A stretch of DNA of 54,433 nucleotides from Bacteroidota bacterium. GTDB taxonomy: Bacteria; Bacteroidota; Bacteroidia; UKL13-3. The first letter of the stretch is position 1. Each line of letters starts with the position of its first letter. Position numbers and translations under genes: made by a program. Below, one piece after another: positions 7,400 through 17,112 of the stretch. The notes under the pieces were generated by a model. That model had not been told where the DNA came from. It did no database searches and saw nothing but the letters and a program-made list of their open reading frames with translations. The DNA lies in contig JAIXSO010000008.1 in assembly GCA_027484685.1 (NCBI GenBank), positions 1 through 54,433 of the forward strand, read 5' to 3'.

Positions 7400-10270
7400 T
7401 TAGTTGCTGGCTTGCGAAGCATAAGCTTCTGTTGGAATACAAGCACAAACTAAGTTTCTATCACCATAGGTATCGTTAATTCTACCTACACTTGGCCAAA
7501 ACTTAGCTGCTCTTACAAATGGAAGTGGGAAAGCAGCTTGTTGACGGCTGTAACCATGTTTCCATTCATCGGCAGTAACCATACTAGCTGTATGAGGTGC
7601 ATTTTTCAATACATTATCAGTTTTGTCGGCAGTACCATTTTCAATGGCTGCTACTTCTTCTCTAATTGAAATCATAGCATCGCAGAAACGATCTAACTCA
7701 TGTTTAGCTTCACTTTCAGTTGGCTCAATCATAACGGTTCCAGCTACAGGGAACGAAATGGTTGGTGCATGGAAACCATAATCCATTAAACGTTTTGCAA
7801 TATCAGCTACTTCTACTCCTGAAGCCTGTTTAAATACACGTGTATCTAAAATCATTTCGTGAGCACAACGGCCTTTTGAACCTACGTATAAAATTTGGTA
7901 ATGTTTTTCTAAACGAGCTTTGATATAGTTAGCATTTAAAATAGCGTATTTAGTTGCTAATTCTAAACCTTCAGTTCCCATCATTCTGATATATGCATAA
8001 GAAATCAAAAGGATAGAAGCACTACCCCAAGGAGCAGCGCTAACCGCATGCATTGCTTGATTTCCACCTTCCATATCAACTACAGCATGGCCAGGTAAAA
8101 ATGGAGCTAAATGAGCAGCTACACCAATTGGGCCCATTCCAGGTCCACCACCACCGTGAGGAATACAGAAAGTTTTATGTAAATTTAAATGGCAAACATC
8201 GGCACCAATATTAGCTGGGCTAGTTAAACCAACTTGTGCATTCATATTCGCACCATCCATATATACTTGTCCACCGTTTTCGTGAATGATATTACAAATA
8301 TCAATAATGCCTTCTTCAAAAACACCGTAAGTTGATGGATAAGTAACCATTAAACAAGCTAAATTATCTTTGTGTTCAGTTGCTTTTGCTCTAATATCTT
8401 CAATATCAATGTAACCGTTTTCTAAAGTTTTGGTTACAATTACTTTCATACCAGCCATTACTGCACTTGCAGGGTTTGTACCATGAGCCGATGATGGAAT
8501 TAAAGCAATATTTCTGTGGCTTTCACCTTTTGCTTTAAAATACTCTCTGATTGTCATTAAACCAGCATATTCACCTTGAGCTCCAGCATTTGGTTGTAAT
8601 GAAATTCCAGCGAAACCAGTTACTTGTTTTAAATATTCAGTTAGTTCGTTAAATATTTGTGTGTAACCCGTTGCTTGATTACGTGGAATAAATGGATGTA
8701 AAGCACTGAAACCAGCGTAAGTTACAGGAATCATTTCGGCTGTTGCATTTAATTTCATAGTACAACTTCCTAATGCTATCATACTTTCGCAAAGCGATAA
8801 ATCTTTACTTTCTAAAAGTTTGATATAACGTAACATTTCATGCTCGCTGTGGTGTGAGTTAAACACTGGGTGTGTCATGTAGTCACTTGTACGTGCTAAC
8901 GATGCAGGTACATTTAAATCAATATTGGTTGGAATTGAAACCTCAAGCGATTTACCAGTTAAGCAATTCAATAATTCAACAATATCTTGCGCTGTATGTG
9001 TTTCGTCAATTGAAATAGATACATGTGAATCGTTTATTTTATTGATATTAATTTCTGCTTTTACACAATTAGCCAAAGTAGCATCGGCATTGCCAACGGC
9101 TACTGTAATGGTATCAAAATAGTTTTTATTGGTTACCGTAAAACCATTTGCATTTAATCCATTTGCCAAAGCATTGGTTAAACCATGAACTCTACTTGCT
9201 ATTCCTTTTAAACCTTTAGGGCCATGGTAAACACCATACATACTTGCCATAATTGACAATAATACTTGCGCTGTACAGATGTTTGATGTAGCTTTTTCGC
9301 GTTTAATATGTTGCTCACGAGTTTGTAAAGCCATACGTAACGCAGAGTTTCCTTGGCTATCAATTGATACACCAATTAAACGACCCGGCATTTGGCGCTT
9401 ATAAGCATCTTTAGTAGCAAAAAATCCAGCATGTGGTCCACCATAACCCATTGGTACACCAAAACGTTGTGATGTACCAACTACTACATCAGCTCCCCAT
9501 TCGCCTGGAGGGGTTAATAAAGTTAAGCTTAAAATATCAGCAGCAACAGTAACTAATACATCATTTTGTTTAGCTGAAGCCATAAATGCTGAATAATCAA
9601 TTACCTCACCATTGCTAGCTGGGTATTGAATCAAAGCACCGAAATAAGTATTATCTAATTTTACTGTTTCATGATTACCAATTACTATTTCAATACCTGT
9701 TGGTTCAGCACGGGTAATTAATACATCAATGGTTTGTTTGAAACATAACTCAGAAACAAAGAATTTATGAGCGTTTTCGTTTTTAGCTTCGGCATGCAAT
9801 AAATGCATTGCCTCAGCCGCAGCAGTAGCTTCGTCTAATAAACTAGCATTGGCTATTTCCATTCCGGTTAAATCAATAACCATGGTTTGGTAATTTAGTA
9901 ATGCTTCTAAACGACCTTGTGCAATTTCGGGTTGGTAAGGAGTGTAGGCTGTGTACCAATTTGGATTTTCGAAAATATTACGCAAAACTACATTTGGGGT
10001 GTGGGTTCCATAGTAACCTTGACCAATAAAGTTTTTGTAAATTAAATTTTTTTCCGAAATCTGTTTCAACATGCTTAGCAATTCCATTTCAGTTAAAGCA
10101 GCAGGCAATTTCATGCGCTCTTTTAGGCGAATATGAGCTGGAATGGTTTCATCAATCAGTTGATCAACCGAGCTAACACCAATGGTTTTAAGCATTGCTT
10201 CAGTGTCTTTTCTCATTGGCGAATTATGTCTGTAAACAAATTCGTCTTTGTGGTTTGTAGCTATTTGCAT
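7400..10270 (-). CDS. gcvP: Glycine dehydrogenase (decarboxylating), P protein of the glycine cleavage system
   Basis: PLP-dependent P protein that decarboxylates glycine and passes the aminomethyl group to the lipoyl arm of the H protein. This is the long single-chain form (956 aa), with two homologous halves. The second half carries the PLP lysine at about Lys699 in [20 protein letters not shown], a hallmark of GcvP. The first half keeps the degenerate counterpart ([20 protein letters not shown]). The N-terminus (FVYRHNSP) and the C-terminal region (NLVCACIP) are standard. It is monocistronic here; gcvT and gcvH are not in the window. Terminator at 7343-7372. I looked for a glycine riboswitch in the 190 bases upstream and saw none. 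Confidence 0.97.
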   Translation of the reverse strand: MQIATNHKDEFVYRHNSPMRKDTEAMLKTIGVSSVDQLIDETIPAHIRLKERMKLPAALTEMELLSMLKQISEKNLIYKNFIGQGYYGTHTPNVVLRNIFENPNWYTAYTPYQPEIAQGRLEALLNYQTMVIDLTGMEIANASLLDEATAAAEAMHLLHAEAKNENAHKFFVSELCFKQTIDVLITRAEPTGIEIVIGNHETVKLDNTYFGALIQYPASNGEVIDYSAFMASAKQNDVLVTVAADILSLTLLTPPGEWGADVVVGTSQRFGVPMGYGGPHAGFFATKDAYKRQMPGRLIGVSIDSQGNSALRMALQTREQHIKREKATSNICTAQVLLSIMASMYGVYHGPKGLKGIASRVHGLTNALANGLNANGFTVTNKNYFDTITVAVGNADATLANCVKAEININKINDSHVSISIDETHTAQDIVELLNCLTGKSLEVSIPTNIDLNVPASLARTSDYMTHPVFNSHHSEHEMLRYIKLLESKDLSLCESMIALGSCTMKLNATAEMIPVTYAGFSALHPFIPRNQATGYTQIFNELTEYLKQVTGFAGISLQPNAGAQGEYAGLMTIREYFKAKGESHRNIALIPSSAHGTNPASAVMAGMKVIVTKTLENGYIDIEDIRAKATEHKDNLACLMVTYPSTYGVFEEGIIDICNIIHENGGQVYMDGANMNAQVGLTSPANIGADVCHLNLHKTFCIPHGGGGPGMGPIGVAAHLAPFLPGHAVVDMEGGNQAMHAVSAAPWGSASILLISYAYIRMMGTEGLELATKYAILNANYIKARLEKHYQILYVGSKGRCAHEMILDTRVFKQASGVEVADIAKRLMDYGFHAPTISFPVAGTVMIEPTESEAKHELDRFCDAMISIREEVAAIENGTADKTDNVLKNAPHTASMVTADEWKHGYSRQQAAFPLPFVRAAKFWPSVGRINDTYGDRNLVCACIPTEAYASQASN

Positions 10271-10295
10271 GTGAATGTTTTTTTGAATTTTTTGT

Positions 10296-10303
10296 CAAAT
10301 GTA
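10296..10303 (-). promoter_or_regulatory. Possible -7 promoter element for gcvP
   Basis: Minus-strand TACATTTG (TAnnTTTG), 26 bases before the gcvP ATG. No well-placed TTG was found at -33, so this is tentative. Confidence 0.35.
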
Positions 10304-10407
10304 CTTTTTTACAAAGTATTTATATAAATGATTAAGGTCAAAATAAATCGTAAAACAATTTTAGTACTAAATTTAACATAATAAAGTTTTACAATAAAAT
10401 CAGATAT

Positions 10408-10443
10408 AAAAAAAACCCGCGTCAAGTAAATGAGGCGGGTTTA
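10408..10443 (-). terminator. Terminator of the lptE-TPR-secG cluster
   Basis: Inverted repeat AAACCCGC / GCGGGTTT at 413-420 and 435-442 (plus 10000). On the minus strand it is followed by a T8 run. It lies 18 bases beyond the secG stop. Confidence 0.88.
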
Positions 10444-10460
10444 ATGAATATTTTTATAAA

Positions 10461-10811
10461 TTATTTTTGTGGTGTGTCAACGGTATTAGCTTGATTTGTT
10501 GCTGGTGGTGTTTGACCGCTTGTTGTATTAGGAATGGCAGTCATTTCATCAGTGTTAATTTTTAACTCTGTGCCTGTAGTATCTTGGTCAGCAGGTTTGC
10601 GCACAAAGTTAGATGCTAAACTCAAAACAATTAAAGCAATAGCTAAAATCCAAGTAGCTTTTTCTACTACATCTGTACTTCTGTTTGCTCCCATAATTTG
10701 GTTAGGGGCTGTAAAATTAGCAGCAATTCCGCCACCTTTAGGATTTTGAATTAAAACTACCAAAGTAAGTAGTAAACAAACGATAATGATTAGGATTAAA
10801 AAAAATAACAT
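10461..10811 (-). CDS. secG: Preprotein translocase subunit SecG
   Basis: Small subunit of the SecYEG channel in the inner membrane. The first transmembrane helix is at about residues 1-23 (MLFFLILIIIVCLLLTLVVL), followed by the SecG signature 'IQNPKGGGIAANF'. The second helix is at about 53-70 (ATWILAIALIVLSLASNF). The tail of about 45 residues is polar and Thr/Pro/Gln-rich, as is usual in Bacteroidota. It starts 5 bases after the stop of the upstream TPR gene and ends the cluster with lptE, a gene order I know from many Bacteroidota. Length 116 aa is normal. Confidence 0.95.
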   Translation of the reverse strand: MLFFLILIIIVCLLLTLVVLIQNPKGGGIAANFTAPNQIMGANRSTDVVEKATWILAIALIVLSLASNFVRKPADQDTTGTELKINTDEMTAIPNTTSGQTPPATNQANTVDTPQK

Positions 10812-10816
10812 AGTTT

Positions 10817-13537
10817 TTAGTTTATATTGTGTTCTGTTTTAAGTTGATTTATTAGGGCTGCAAAATAAGTAATTTTATGTGGATATATCAAACTTAATTT
10901 TTCATAAGTTGAAATTGCCTTTTTTATTAGGCCTTGTTTTAAGTAAATACCTGCTAATGTTTCACTTACAATTTCATCTTTTTCTTCCACACTTTGTTTT
11001 GCAACGTTAGCAGGGTTAAAAAATTCGGATTTAGGGCGAGTAATACTTGGATTTTCGCGCATAAATTTATCCAAAATGCTTTCTACTGCTAATTTTGAAT
11101 TATCGAGTGTAGTATTTTTAGCAACTACTTTTGGTGCTTCTACTTCAGCTTTTACTGCTTGTTTTTCTATTACAATTGGTTCATAAAAAAAAAAAAAAAA
11201 GGCATCAAAATCAGTTTCGTTAATTGGAGCAATATCAAATTTTTGAACTTCTTCTACTTCCTCTTTTTCATCATCAATAGTAAGTGTTTCCTCAACTTCT
11301 ATTATTGTTTCATTAGTTTCATTATCTGCACTAACTGCTATTAACTCCTGCTTTGTATTTTCCTCTTCTACTTTTAACTCTGCATTTTGTAATTCATCAA
11401 AATCAGCTTCTTTAATAGGAGGAATATCAAATTTTTTAACTTCTTCTACTTCTTCTTTTTCATCATCAATAGCAGGTGTTTCCTCAGCTTCTATTGCTGT
11501 TTCATTAGTTTCATTATCTGCGCTAACTGCTATTATTTCCTGCTGTGTATTTTCTTCTTCGGCTATTGAATCTGCATTTTGCAATGCATCAAAATCAGGT
11601 AATATAGATTCAACTTGACCAGTATAAATTTCTTCAATAAAATGATTTTCTATTGCAACCTCTTTCTCAACTTGTGGTTCTGTATCAACAATATTTGCTT
11701 CAACTGCACCAATAATTGGTGTGTGGGTTTTAAATGCTTCTATTTCATCAAAAACTTCATCGTCTGTTGAATTTGGAGTTTCTATTATATCATCAACACT
11801 ATTTTCAACTTCGTTTTCAATAGGTTCTTCTTCAGTTTCTGGTATTTCAATGACGGCTGTTTTTCTTTCAAAAGTAGCCATACCATCATGTGCCGACTGT
11901 ATGCCATGAGCAATATTTCTGCTCAATTCAAAATCGGCTTTGGTTTTTAAAATTTGATTGATTTTTTCTACAAAATCATCATTCTCAATTTCAAAACTAT
12001 TTTTACTTGAACTCGATTTTACTTCAAATTCGGATAAATGAACTTCACTTTTATTTTTAGCAGCTAACCATTCAATAAAATTATGGCTTTCAACCTTATT
12101 AGAATCATCATTTGTTATTTCTTCAATTGATTGATTATCAAAATTTTTATCAATTTCGCTGTTTTTACTTTCTGTTTCATTGAAAGTTTCAACTTCTGAA
12201 ATATTATCTGTTTCAGCCGTAAAAGTATCAATAGTTTCAGGCTGAGCTATTTGCTCAATAATATCAATTTCAGTTTCTTTAATGGATACTATTTTTTCTG
12301 TTTCTTCAGTAGTTTCGGTTGTATTTACTGCATCTAATAAATTTTCAAGTGTAACAGATGGTTCAATAACAACAGGAATTTCCGTTTCTTGTTCGTGTAT
12401 AAAAGTTATTTCTTCAGTTTCAATAACCTCTTTATTTTCATTTAACGAAATAATTTCATTTTCAATTATTGTTTCTTCTACACTATCAATATGCTCAGAA
12501 ATTGGTTGTAAATTTTGTTCTTCAACTATTTCATCAATAGTTGGAATGCTTTCAACAGGAATATCTTTAACAATTTCAGTGGTAGAATTTACAATTGGTA
12601 AAACCGATTTTGTAATGGTTTCAATTTCTTGTTCATCAGCAAATAAACTTGCTTCATCAAAATCGGGTAAAAAATTATCATCTAACTTAAATCTAACCAA
12701 AGTACCTTCGGTTTCGGTTAATTGATAGTTTGTTTCATTATTAGTAGGTTCAGGTATTTCGGTAATGTGTTCTTCAATTTCTTGAGCTAGATTTTCTACC
12801 GAACTTTCTATTGTATTTTCAACCGAGGTACCTTGCTCAGTATTAAGTTGATCATTAGTTGTTAGTTCTAACTCTTCAATGTCATTTTTTACTACTAAAA
12901 CTTCTTCAATAATTGGTTCATTTAAATTTGAATCAATTATTATATCCTCTTCCTTTTCTTCAATAAAATGAGCTATTGGTGGCTCTATTTCAGCTTTTGT
13001 TTGTTCAATTTCTGTGCTAAAATCAGGTTCGATTACATCAATATTTTCTGTAACATTTTCTACCACTGATTCCGTTTCAATTTCTGTAATATTTGAATGA
13101 TTTGGAGTTATTATATCTTCAATTTTTTCTTCAACAGTTTCAGTAATATTTTCTGTTGTAATACCATTAGCAATAATTTCTTGAGCCTCATTTAACAATG
13201 CTTCTTGCTCTTCTTTACCAATTTCAAAATCGGGTTTCGAAACTTTTTCAACTTTAAGTTCTAATGGAACATTAAAATGGTTATTTTCTGTTTCAATTTC
13301 TAAGCTATTATCACTCAAAAATTGATGTAAAATAGACCTATCTCCAACAGAAAGCGCTGTGGTTTTTAACTGTTTTTCGTATTCGTAATGTTTGGTATTA
13401 AGTAGTGCTTTGGCCAATAAAATATGGGCTGTGCTAAAATACGGATAGTCAGCAACAATTTTCTTCAAAGTATCGATGTGTTCACTACCCAGTTTATCGG
13501 GATTTTTAATTAAATCGGTAAATTCGGCTTTGTTCAC
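10817..13537 (-). CDS. Acidic low-complexity protein with conserved N-terminal region and C-terminal TPR
   Basis: 906 aa, function unknown. Residues 1-85 (MNKAEFTDLI; DYPYFSTAHILLAKALL; SVGDRSILHQFL) and the last about 80 residues (ETLAGIYLKQGLIKKAISTYEKLSLIYP, a TPR) are conserved in a Bacteroidota family found between lptE and secG. Between them lie some 690 residues dominated by Glu, Ile, Thr and Asn, probably disordered. Two near-identical 64-residue units sit at about residues 648-775. Immediately after them comes five Phe and a Tyr at 780-785, encoded by a 16-base homopolymer (A on the plus strand, 11185-11200). A change of one base there would remove the TPR domain. The start is GTG: a TAA lies two codons upstream and no ATG is available. 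The usual length in the family is, in my recollection, shorter. Confidence 0.85.
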   Translation of the reverse strand: MNKAEFTDLIKNPDKLGSEHIDTLKKIVADYPYFSTAHILLAKALLNTKHYEYEKQLKTTALSVGDRSILHQFLSDNSLEIETENNHFNVPLELKVEKVSKPDFEIGKEEQEALLNEAQEIIANGITTENITETVEEKIEDIITPNHSNITEIETESVVENVTENIDVIEPDFSTEIEQTKAEIEPPIAHFIEEKEEDIIIDSNLNEPIIEEVLVVKNDIEELELTTNDQLNTEQGTSVENTIESSVENLAQEIEEHITEIPEPTNNETNYQLTETEGTLVRFKLDDNFLPDFDEASLFADEQEIETITKSVLPIVNSTTEIVKDIPVESIPTIDEIVEEQNLQPISEHIDSVEETIIENEIISLNENKEVIETEEITFIHEQETEIPVVIEPSVTLENLLDAVNTTETTEETEKIVSIKETEIDIIEQIAQPETIDTFTAETDNISEVETFNETESKNSEIDKNFDNQSIEEITNDDSNKVESHNFIEWLAAKNKSEVHLSEFEVKSSSSKNSFEIENDDFVEKINQILKTKADFELSRNIAHGIQSAHDGMATFERKTAVIEIPETEEEPIENEVENSVDDIIETPNSTDDEVFDEIEAFKTHTPIIGAVEANIVDTEPQVEKEVAIENHFIEEIYTGQVESILPDFDALQNADSIAEEENTQQEIIAVSADNETNETAIEAEETPAIDDEKEEVEEVKKFDIPPIKEADFDELQNAELKVEEENTKQELIAVSADNETNETIIEVEETLTIDDEKEEVEEVQKFDIAPINETDFDAFFFFFYEPIVIEKQAVKAEVEAPKVVAKNTTLDNSKLAVESILDKFMRENPSITRPKSEFFNPANVAKQSVEEKDEIVSETLAGIYLKQGLIKKAISTYEKLSLIYPHKITYFAALINQLKTEHNIN
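11185..11200. repeat. 16-base poly-A/T tract inside a coding sequence
   Basis: Sixteen consecutive A on the plus strand (T on the coding strand), coding for Phe780-784 and the first base of Tyr785 of the TPR protein. In the present length the frame stays open through the conserved C-terminal TPR. It could be a slippage (phase-variation) site or a place where the read length is uncertain. Confidence 0.9.
11213..11596. repeat. Two tandem 192-bp units in the TPR protein gene
   Basis: The string CATCAAAATC recurs at 11203, 11395 and 11587, exactly 192 bases apart. The two 64-residue units between them share long blocks such as IAVSADNETNET and IDDEKEEVEEV. A third unit begins (DFDA) and is cut off by the Phe run. 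Confidence 0.88.
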
Positions 13538-13631
13538 TGCTTATTGCTTCAAATTTTATTAACCGTAGCAAAATAGTAAAAAATTCTTTAAAAAGAATTT
13601 ATACTTTACTAATGGTTATTGAATAAAAAAA

Positions 13632-14132
13632 CTACCAATTAATAAAGGCTGCATTAAATATATCCTGAACTAACATATCTACCACTTTACCAGATAGTTC
13701 AGCTTCTTTGGTTTGGAAATTATCTGTAGCGTTAAAGTCAATATTATTGGTAAATGTTTTAGTAAAATTTTTATCTGCAGCTTTTTTATTTTCAAAAACT
13801 ATTTCAATACTTATGGTTAAACGGTTTAAAGCATTGGTTTGATTACCTTGAACAGCTGCTGGTTTTATATCGTAAGTTAGTATTTTACCACTAAATGTTA
13901 AGTCACCTTCATTCGAAACTAGTTTCAAAGGAGTTTCATTCACAAATTTTTGACGCAATTTTTCAGCCATATTTTGGCTTAAAAGTGGGTTTACAATGCT
14001 TGCCATATTGGTAATATAAGCTACTGATACTGTTTCTGCATCGCCTACACTTGCCCCAGTATGGCTATAAATGCCACAACCACTCAATAAAAATGTTATC
14101 GTAAAAATTGAAACTACAATTATATTTTTCAT
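13632..14132 (-). CDS. lptE: LptE-family outer-membrane lipoprotein
   Basis: LPS-assembly lipoprotein that plugs the LptD barrel in the outer membrane. A signal peptide with the lipobox LLSGC places the lipidated cysteine at residue 19, followed by GIYSHTGASVGDAETVSV, the typical Bacteroidota LptE opening. The middle has 'GDLTFSGKI' and 'NRLTISIEIVFEN', also family-typical. The length of 166 aa is normal. It heads the cluster lptE - TPR protein - secG. The gap to the next gene is 94 bases, so read-through is likely but unproven. lptD is not in the window, but an LptF/G permease lies at 40941. Confidence 0.88.
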   Translation of the reverse strand: MKNIIVVSIFTITFLLSGCGIYSHTGASVGDAETVSVAYITNMASIVNPLLSQNMAEKLRQKFVNETPLKLVSNEGDLTFSGKILTYDIKPAAVQGNQTNALNRLTISIEIVFENKKAADKNFTKTFTNNIDFNATDNFQTKEAELSGKVVDMLVQDIFNAAFINW

Positions 14133-14237
14133 GCTACAAAGCTAAAAATGTTTAGCAAAATACAGTACTCAATTATTATGCCTTTTATTTTATTAATTAT
14201 TAATTCTAATTTCGACCCTCTAATTGAATAATATAAT

Positions 14238-14660
14238 ATGAAAAAAATAGCCTTGTATGCAGTTGCATTTTTATTAGGTTTTGTAAAGTTAAATGCGCAA
14301 AATTTAAATTTAAAAGACCTTGAAAAGCAAAAAGATGCAATAGCATTAGCTACTAAAATTAACGAACAAAAAATAAAACTAGCTAAGTTAGAAATACAAT
14401 TAAATGAATTAAAAGAAAATACTGAAAAAGCTCAAAAAAATTCGTTAAAGGCTGCTAATAAAGTGGTTAATAATGGTAATGATGAAAAAGATGCAAAACT
14501 TACCGAAAAATCAATTGATGCTGCCAATAATGTTCAAAAAATGCAAAACAAAACGCTAAAAGTAAAAGCTAAAATAGAGTCGCTTCAATTGAAAATAGCT
14601 GATTTAGAGAAAAAAATGGAAAAATTGGATTGGTCGGTACAATTATTCCCTAAAAACTAA
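14238..14660 (+). CDS. Exported coiled-coil protein, unknown function
   Basis: 140 aa. The signal peptide (residues 1-20, cleavage after LNA) is followed by an almost entirely helical, Lys/Glu/Leu-rich chain. Heptad-like spacing in 'KIKLAKLEIQLNELKE' and 'KIESLQLKIADLEKKMEKL' suggests a two-stranded coiled coil broken by a polar loop near residues 75-90 (NNGNDEKDAK). No lipobox, so it should be periplasmic or loosely surface-associated. It is divergent from lptE (105 bases between the starts). I do not recognise the family. Confidence 0.75.
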   Translation: MKKIALYAVAFLLGFVKLNAQNLNLKDLEKQKDAIALATKINEQKIKLAKLEIQLNELKENTEKAQKNSLKAANKVVNNGNDEKDAKLTEKSIDAANNVQKMQNKTLKVKAKIESLQLKIADLEKKMEKLDWSVQLFPKN

Positions 14661-14797
14661 CCATTGATTTTGAAGTAAATACGCATGGTATTTATAAAAT
14701 TACACAAAATTATACAAAGGTGCATTAATACTTACATTTATCAGATACAACCTATTAATAAAAAGTTATTTTCGCCCCTTTGTAATAAATATAATAC

Positions 14798-15991
14798 ATG
14801 ATAGAACTAGCAAGCCGATTAAATAGAATTGTAGAGTCGAACACTTTACGTATGGCTAAGTTAAGCCGCGAGCTTCAAGCACAAGGCAAAGATGTAATTA
14901 ATTTAAGTTTGGGTGAACCTGATTTTCAAACACCTCAATTCATTAAAGATGCAGCTAAAAAAGCCATTGATGATGGTTTTACTTTTTATACACCTGTAGT
15001 TGGTTATTTAGATTTACGCCAAGCCATTAGCGAAAAGTTTAAACGTGAAAATGGTTTAGAGTATGCTCCGGATCAAATTGTGGTTTCTACCGGTGCAAAG
15101 CAATCTATTATAAATGTATTGCTAAGTTTACTAAATACAGGTGATGAAGTAATTATTCCAACTCCGTTTTGGGTTAGTTATTCAGAAATGGTTAAATTGA
15201 GCGAAGGAGTTCCTGTTTATGTTCATAGCAATGTAACACAAGATTATAAACCAACTGCTGCGCAATTAGAAGCTGCTATTACTCCTAAAACCAAAGCATT
15301 TATTTTTTCATCGCCTTGTAATCCTACAGGTTCTGTTTTTACTAAGGAAGAGCTTTATAGCATTGCTAAAATGTTTGAAAAATATCCAAACATTTATATC
15401 ATTTCTGATGAAATTTACGAACACATTAACTTTATTGGCAAGCACGAAAGCATTGGTCAGTTCGACTTTATAAAAGATAGGGTTATTACTATAAATGGTA
15501 TGAGTAAAGGCTTTGCCATGACAGGCTGGCGTTTAGGATATATTGGCGCTCCAAAAATAATTGCGCAAGCTTGCGAAAAACTACAGGGACAATTTACCAG
15601 TGGTGCTAATTCTATAGCTCAGCGTGCTGCACTTGCTGCATTGCAAGGCAGCTTAGAACCAACTTTAGAAATGACTAAAGCCTTTCACAGACGCAGAGAC
15701 TTAGTACTTGGTTTGATGAAAGAAATTGAAGGTTTTAAGTTAAATATTCCTGGTGGCGCATTTTATGTTTTCCCTGATGTAAGTAGCTATTTTGGCAAAT
15801 CAGATGGAACAACCACTATTAATAATTGCGAAGATTTATGTATGTATATTTTGCATAATGCCAATGTTAGTATTGTAGGTGGCGACAGTTTTGGCGCACC
15901 TGAATGTGTAAGGTTTAGTTACGCTACTAGTGATGAAAAATTAGTAGAAGCTATTAAACGAATTAAAGAAGCACTTTCAAAACTAAAATAA
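14798..15991 (+). CDS. Class I PLP-dependent aminotransferase (aspartate aminotransferase-like)
   Basis: Fold-type I aminotransferase of subgroup I-gamma, 397 aa, most like bacterial aspartate/prephenate aminotransferases. Diagnostic segments are 'LSLGEPDFQTP' (about 36-46), 'SSPCNPTGSVF' (Asn that contacts PLP), 'ISDEIYEHI' (Asp and Tyr of the cofactor site) and 'NGMSKGFAMTGWRLGY', with Schiff-base lysine 237 and Arg near 245. A conserved C-terminal 'CVRFSYATSDE' carries the Arg that binds the substrate carboxylate. The substrate is not settled by sequence alone. rfaE1 begins 15 bases after its stop, so the two are probably co-transcribed. Confidence 0.93.
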   Translation: MIELASRLNRIVESNTLRMAKLSRELQAQGKDVINLSLGEPDFQTPQFIKDAAKKAIDDGFTFYTPVVGYLDLRQAISEKFKRENGLEYAPDQIVVSTGAKQSIINVLLSLLNTGDEVIIPTPFWVSYSEMVKLSEGVPVYVHSNVTQDYKPTAAQLEAAITPKTKAFIFSSPCNPTGSVFTKEELYSIAKMFEKYPNIYIISDEIYEHINFIGKHESIGQFDFIKDRVITINGMSKGFAMTGWRLGYIGAPKIIAQACEKLQGQFTSGANSIAQRAALAALQGSLEPTLEMTKAFHRRRDLVLGLMKEIEGFKLNIPGGAFYVFPDVSSYFGKSDGTTTINNCEDLCMYILHNANVSIVGGDSFGAPECVRFSYATSDEKLVEAIKRIKEALSKLK

Positions 15992-16006
15992 CTGTTATTA
16001 GCGTTA

Positions 16007-16993
16007 ATGGGTAATTTTAATAATTTAATTAATCAGTTCGAAAACATTCCAGTTCTCATTATTGGTGATGTAATGATAGATGCATATCTGTTTGGAAATG
16101 TTGAAAGAATATCGCCCGAAGCTCCTGTTCCAATTGTAGCTGTAAATAAAAAAGAAAGTAGGTTAGGAGGGGCTGCAAATGTGGCTTTAAACTTGGTTTC
16201 GTTAGGTGCTAAACCTATTTTATGTTCTACCATTGGGAACGATACAGAAGGAAATGAGCTGATTGATTTATTAACCAGAAGCAATATAAACGCAGCAGGA
16301 ATTTTAAAGGATAATGATAGAATTACTACTGTAAAAACTAGAGTAATCAGTCAAAATCATCAAATGTTGCGCATTGATAATGAAAGTACCAAATCATTAA
16401 ACGATGCTCAAACCAACGCTTTATTAGCTAAAATTGAACAGTTATTGCCTTTGGCTAAAATTGTAATTTTTGAAGATTATGATAAAGGTGTAATAACCGA
16501 AAATTTAATCGAAAAAGTTACCAAAAAAGCCAATCAATTAGGCATTCCTACGGTAGTTGATCCTAAAAAACGTAATTTTACTTATTATAATAATGTAACT
16601 TTATTTAAGCCAAATTTAAAAGAGTTACGTGAAGGAATAAATGAACATTTTTCGTTGCAAAACAAATCAAAATTTGAGCAAGTTTGCCAAAACTTAATGA
16701 GCAAAATGAATATCAAATACCTGTTTGTAACCTTAAGCGAAAATGGAGTGATGATTACCAATGGCACTGAATTTACTTATATACCAGCGCATTTGCGCAA
16801 AATTGCAGATGTGAGTGGGGCAGGAGATACCGTAATTAGTGTGGCTTCACTTTGTTTAGCATTAAACTTACCATTACATCAAGTTGCTGCTATTTCAAAT
16901 TTGGCAGGTGGTTTGGTTTGCGAAGAAGTTGGTGTAATTCCAATTGATAAAAATAAATTAAGTGTTGAATTGAAAGAAGTTTTAAATGCTTAG
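16007..16993 (+). CDS. rfaE1: D-glycero-beta-D-manno-heptose-7-phosphate kinase (HldE kinase domain, RfaE1)
   Basis: PfkB-family kinase making heptose 1,7-bisphosphate for ADP-heptose, a precursor of the LPS inner core. The N-terminal 'VLIIGDVMIDAYLFG', 'RISPEAPVPIV' and 'RLGGAANVALNLVSLGA' are the RfaE/HldE signature, distinguishing it from sugar kinases such as ribokinase. The C-terminal PfkB signature 'DVSGAGDTVISV' has catalytic Asp274. At 328 aa it contains only the kinase half. The adenylyltransferase half of enterobacterial HldE is absent and should be a separate gene elsewhere. It follows the aminotransferase by 15 bases. Confidence 0.92.
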   Translation: MGNFNNLINQFENIPVLIIGDVMIDAYLFGNVERISPEAPVPIVAVNKKESRLGGAANVALNLVSLGAKPILCSTIGNDTEGNELIDLLTRSNINAAGILKDNDRITTVKTRVISQNHQMLRIDNESTKSLNDAQTNALLAKIEQLLPLAKIVIFEDYDKGVITENLIEKVTKKANQLGIPTVVDPKKRNFTYYNNVTLFKPNLKELREGINEHFSLQNKSKFEQVCQNLMSKMNIKYLFVTLSENGVMITNGTEFTYIPAHLRKIADVSGAGDTVISVASLCLALNLPLHQVAAISNLAGGLVCEEVGVIPIDKNKLSVELKEVLNA

Positions 16994-17112
16994 TTAAAAG
17001 GTCATTTCAATCAGTTTAATCATTAAAAAACGTATTTCGTACCAATTTCTTTTGTATACTTATTTAATTTATTAACTTTCACCATTACTCACTCTATTAA
17101 TAATTTTTAGTA

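Noticed and set aside
10271-10460. Glycine riboswitch upstream of gcvP
   Set aside because: The region is AT-rich and lacks the G-rich helices of a glycine aptamer.
11159-12725. Open frames on the plus strand opposite the acidic TPR gene
   Set aside because: They are antisense readings of Glu/Thr/Ile-rich codons, which give Ser/Phe-rich frames free of stops. No start context or family resemblance.
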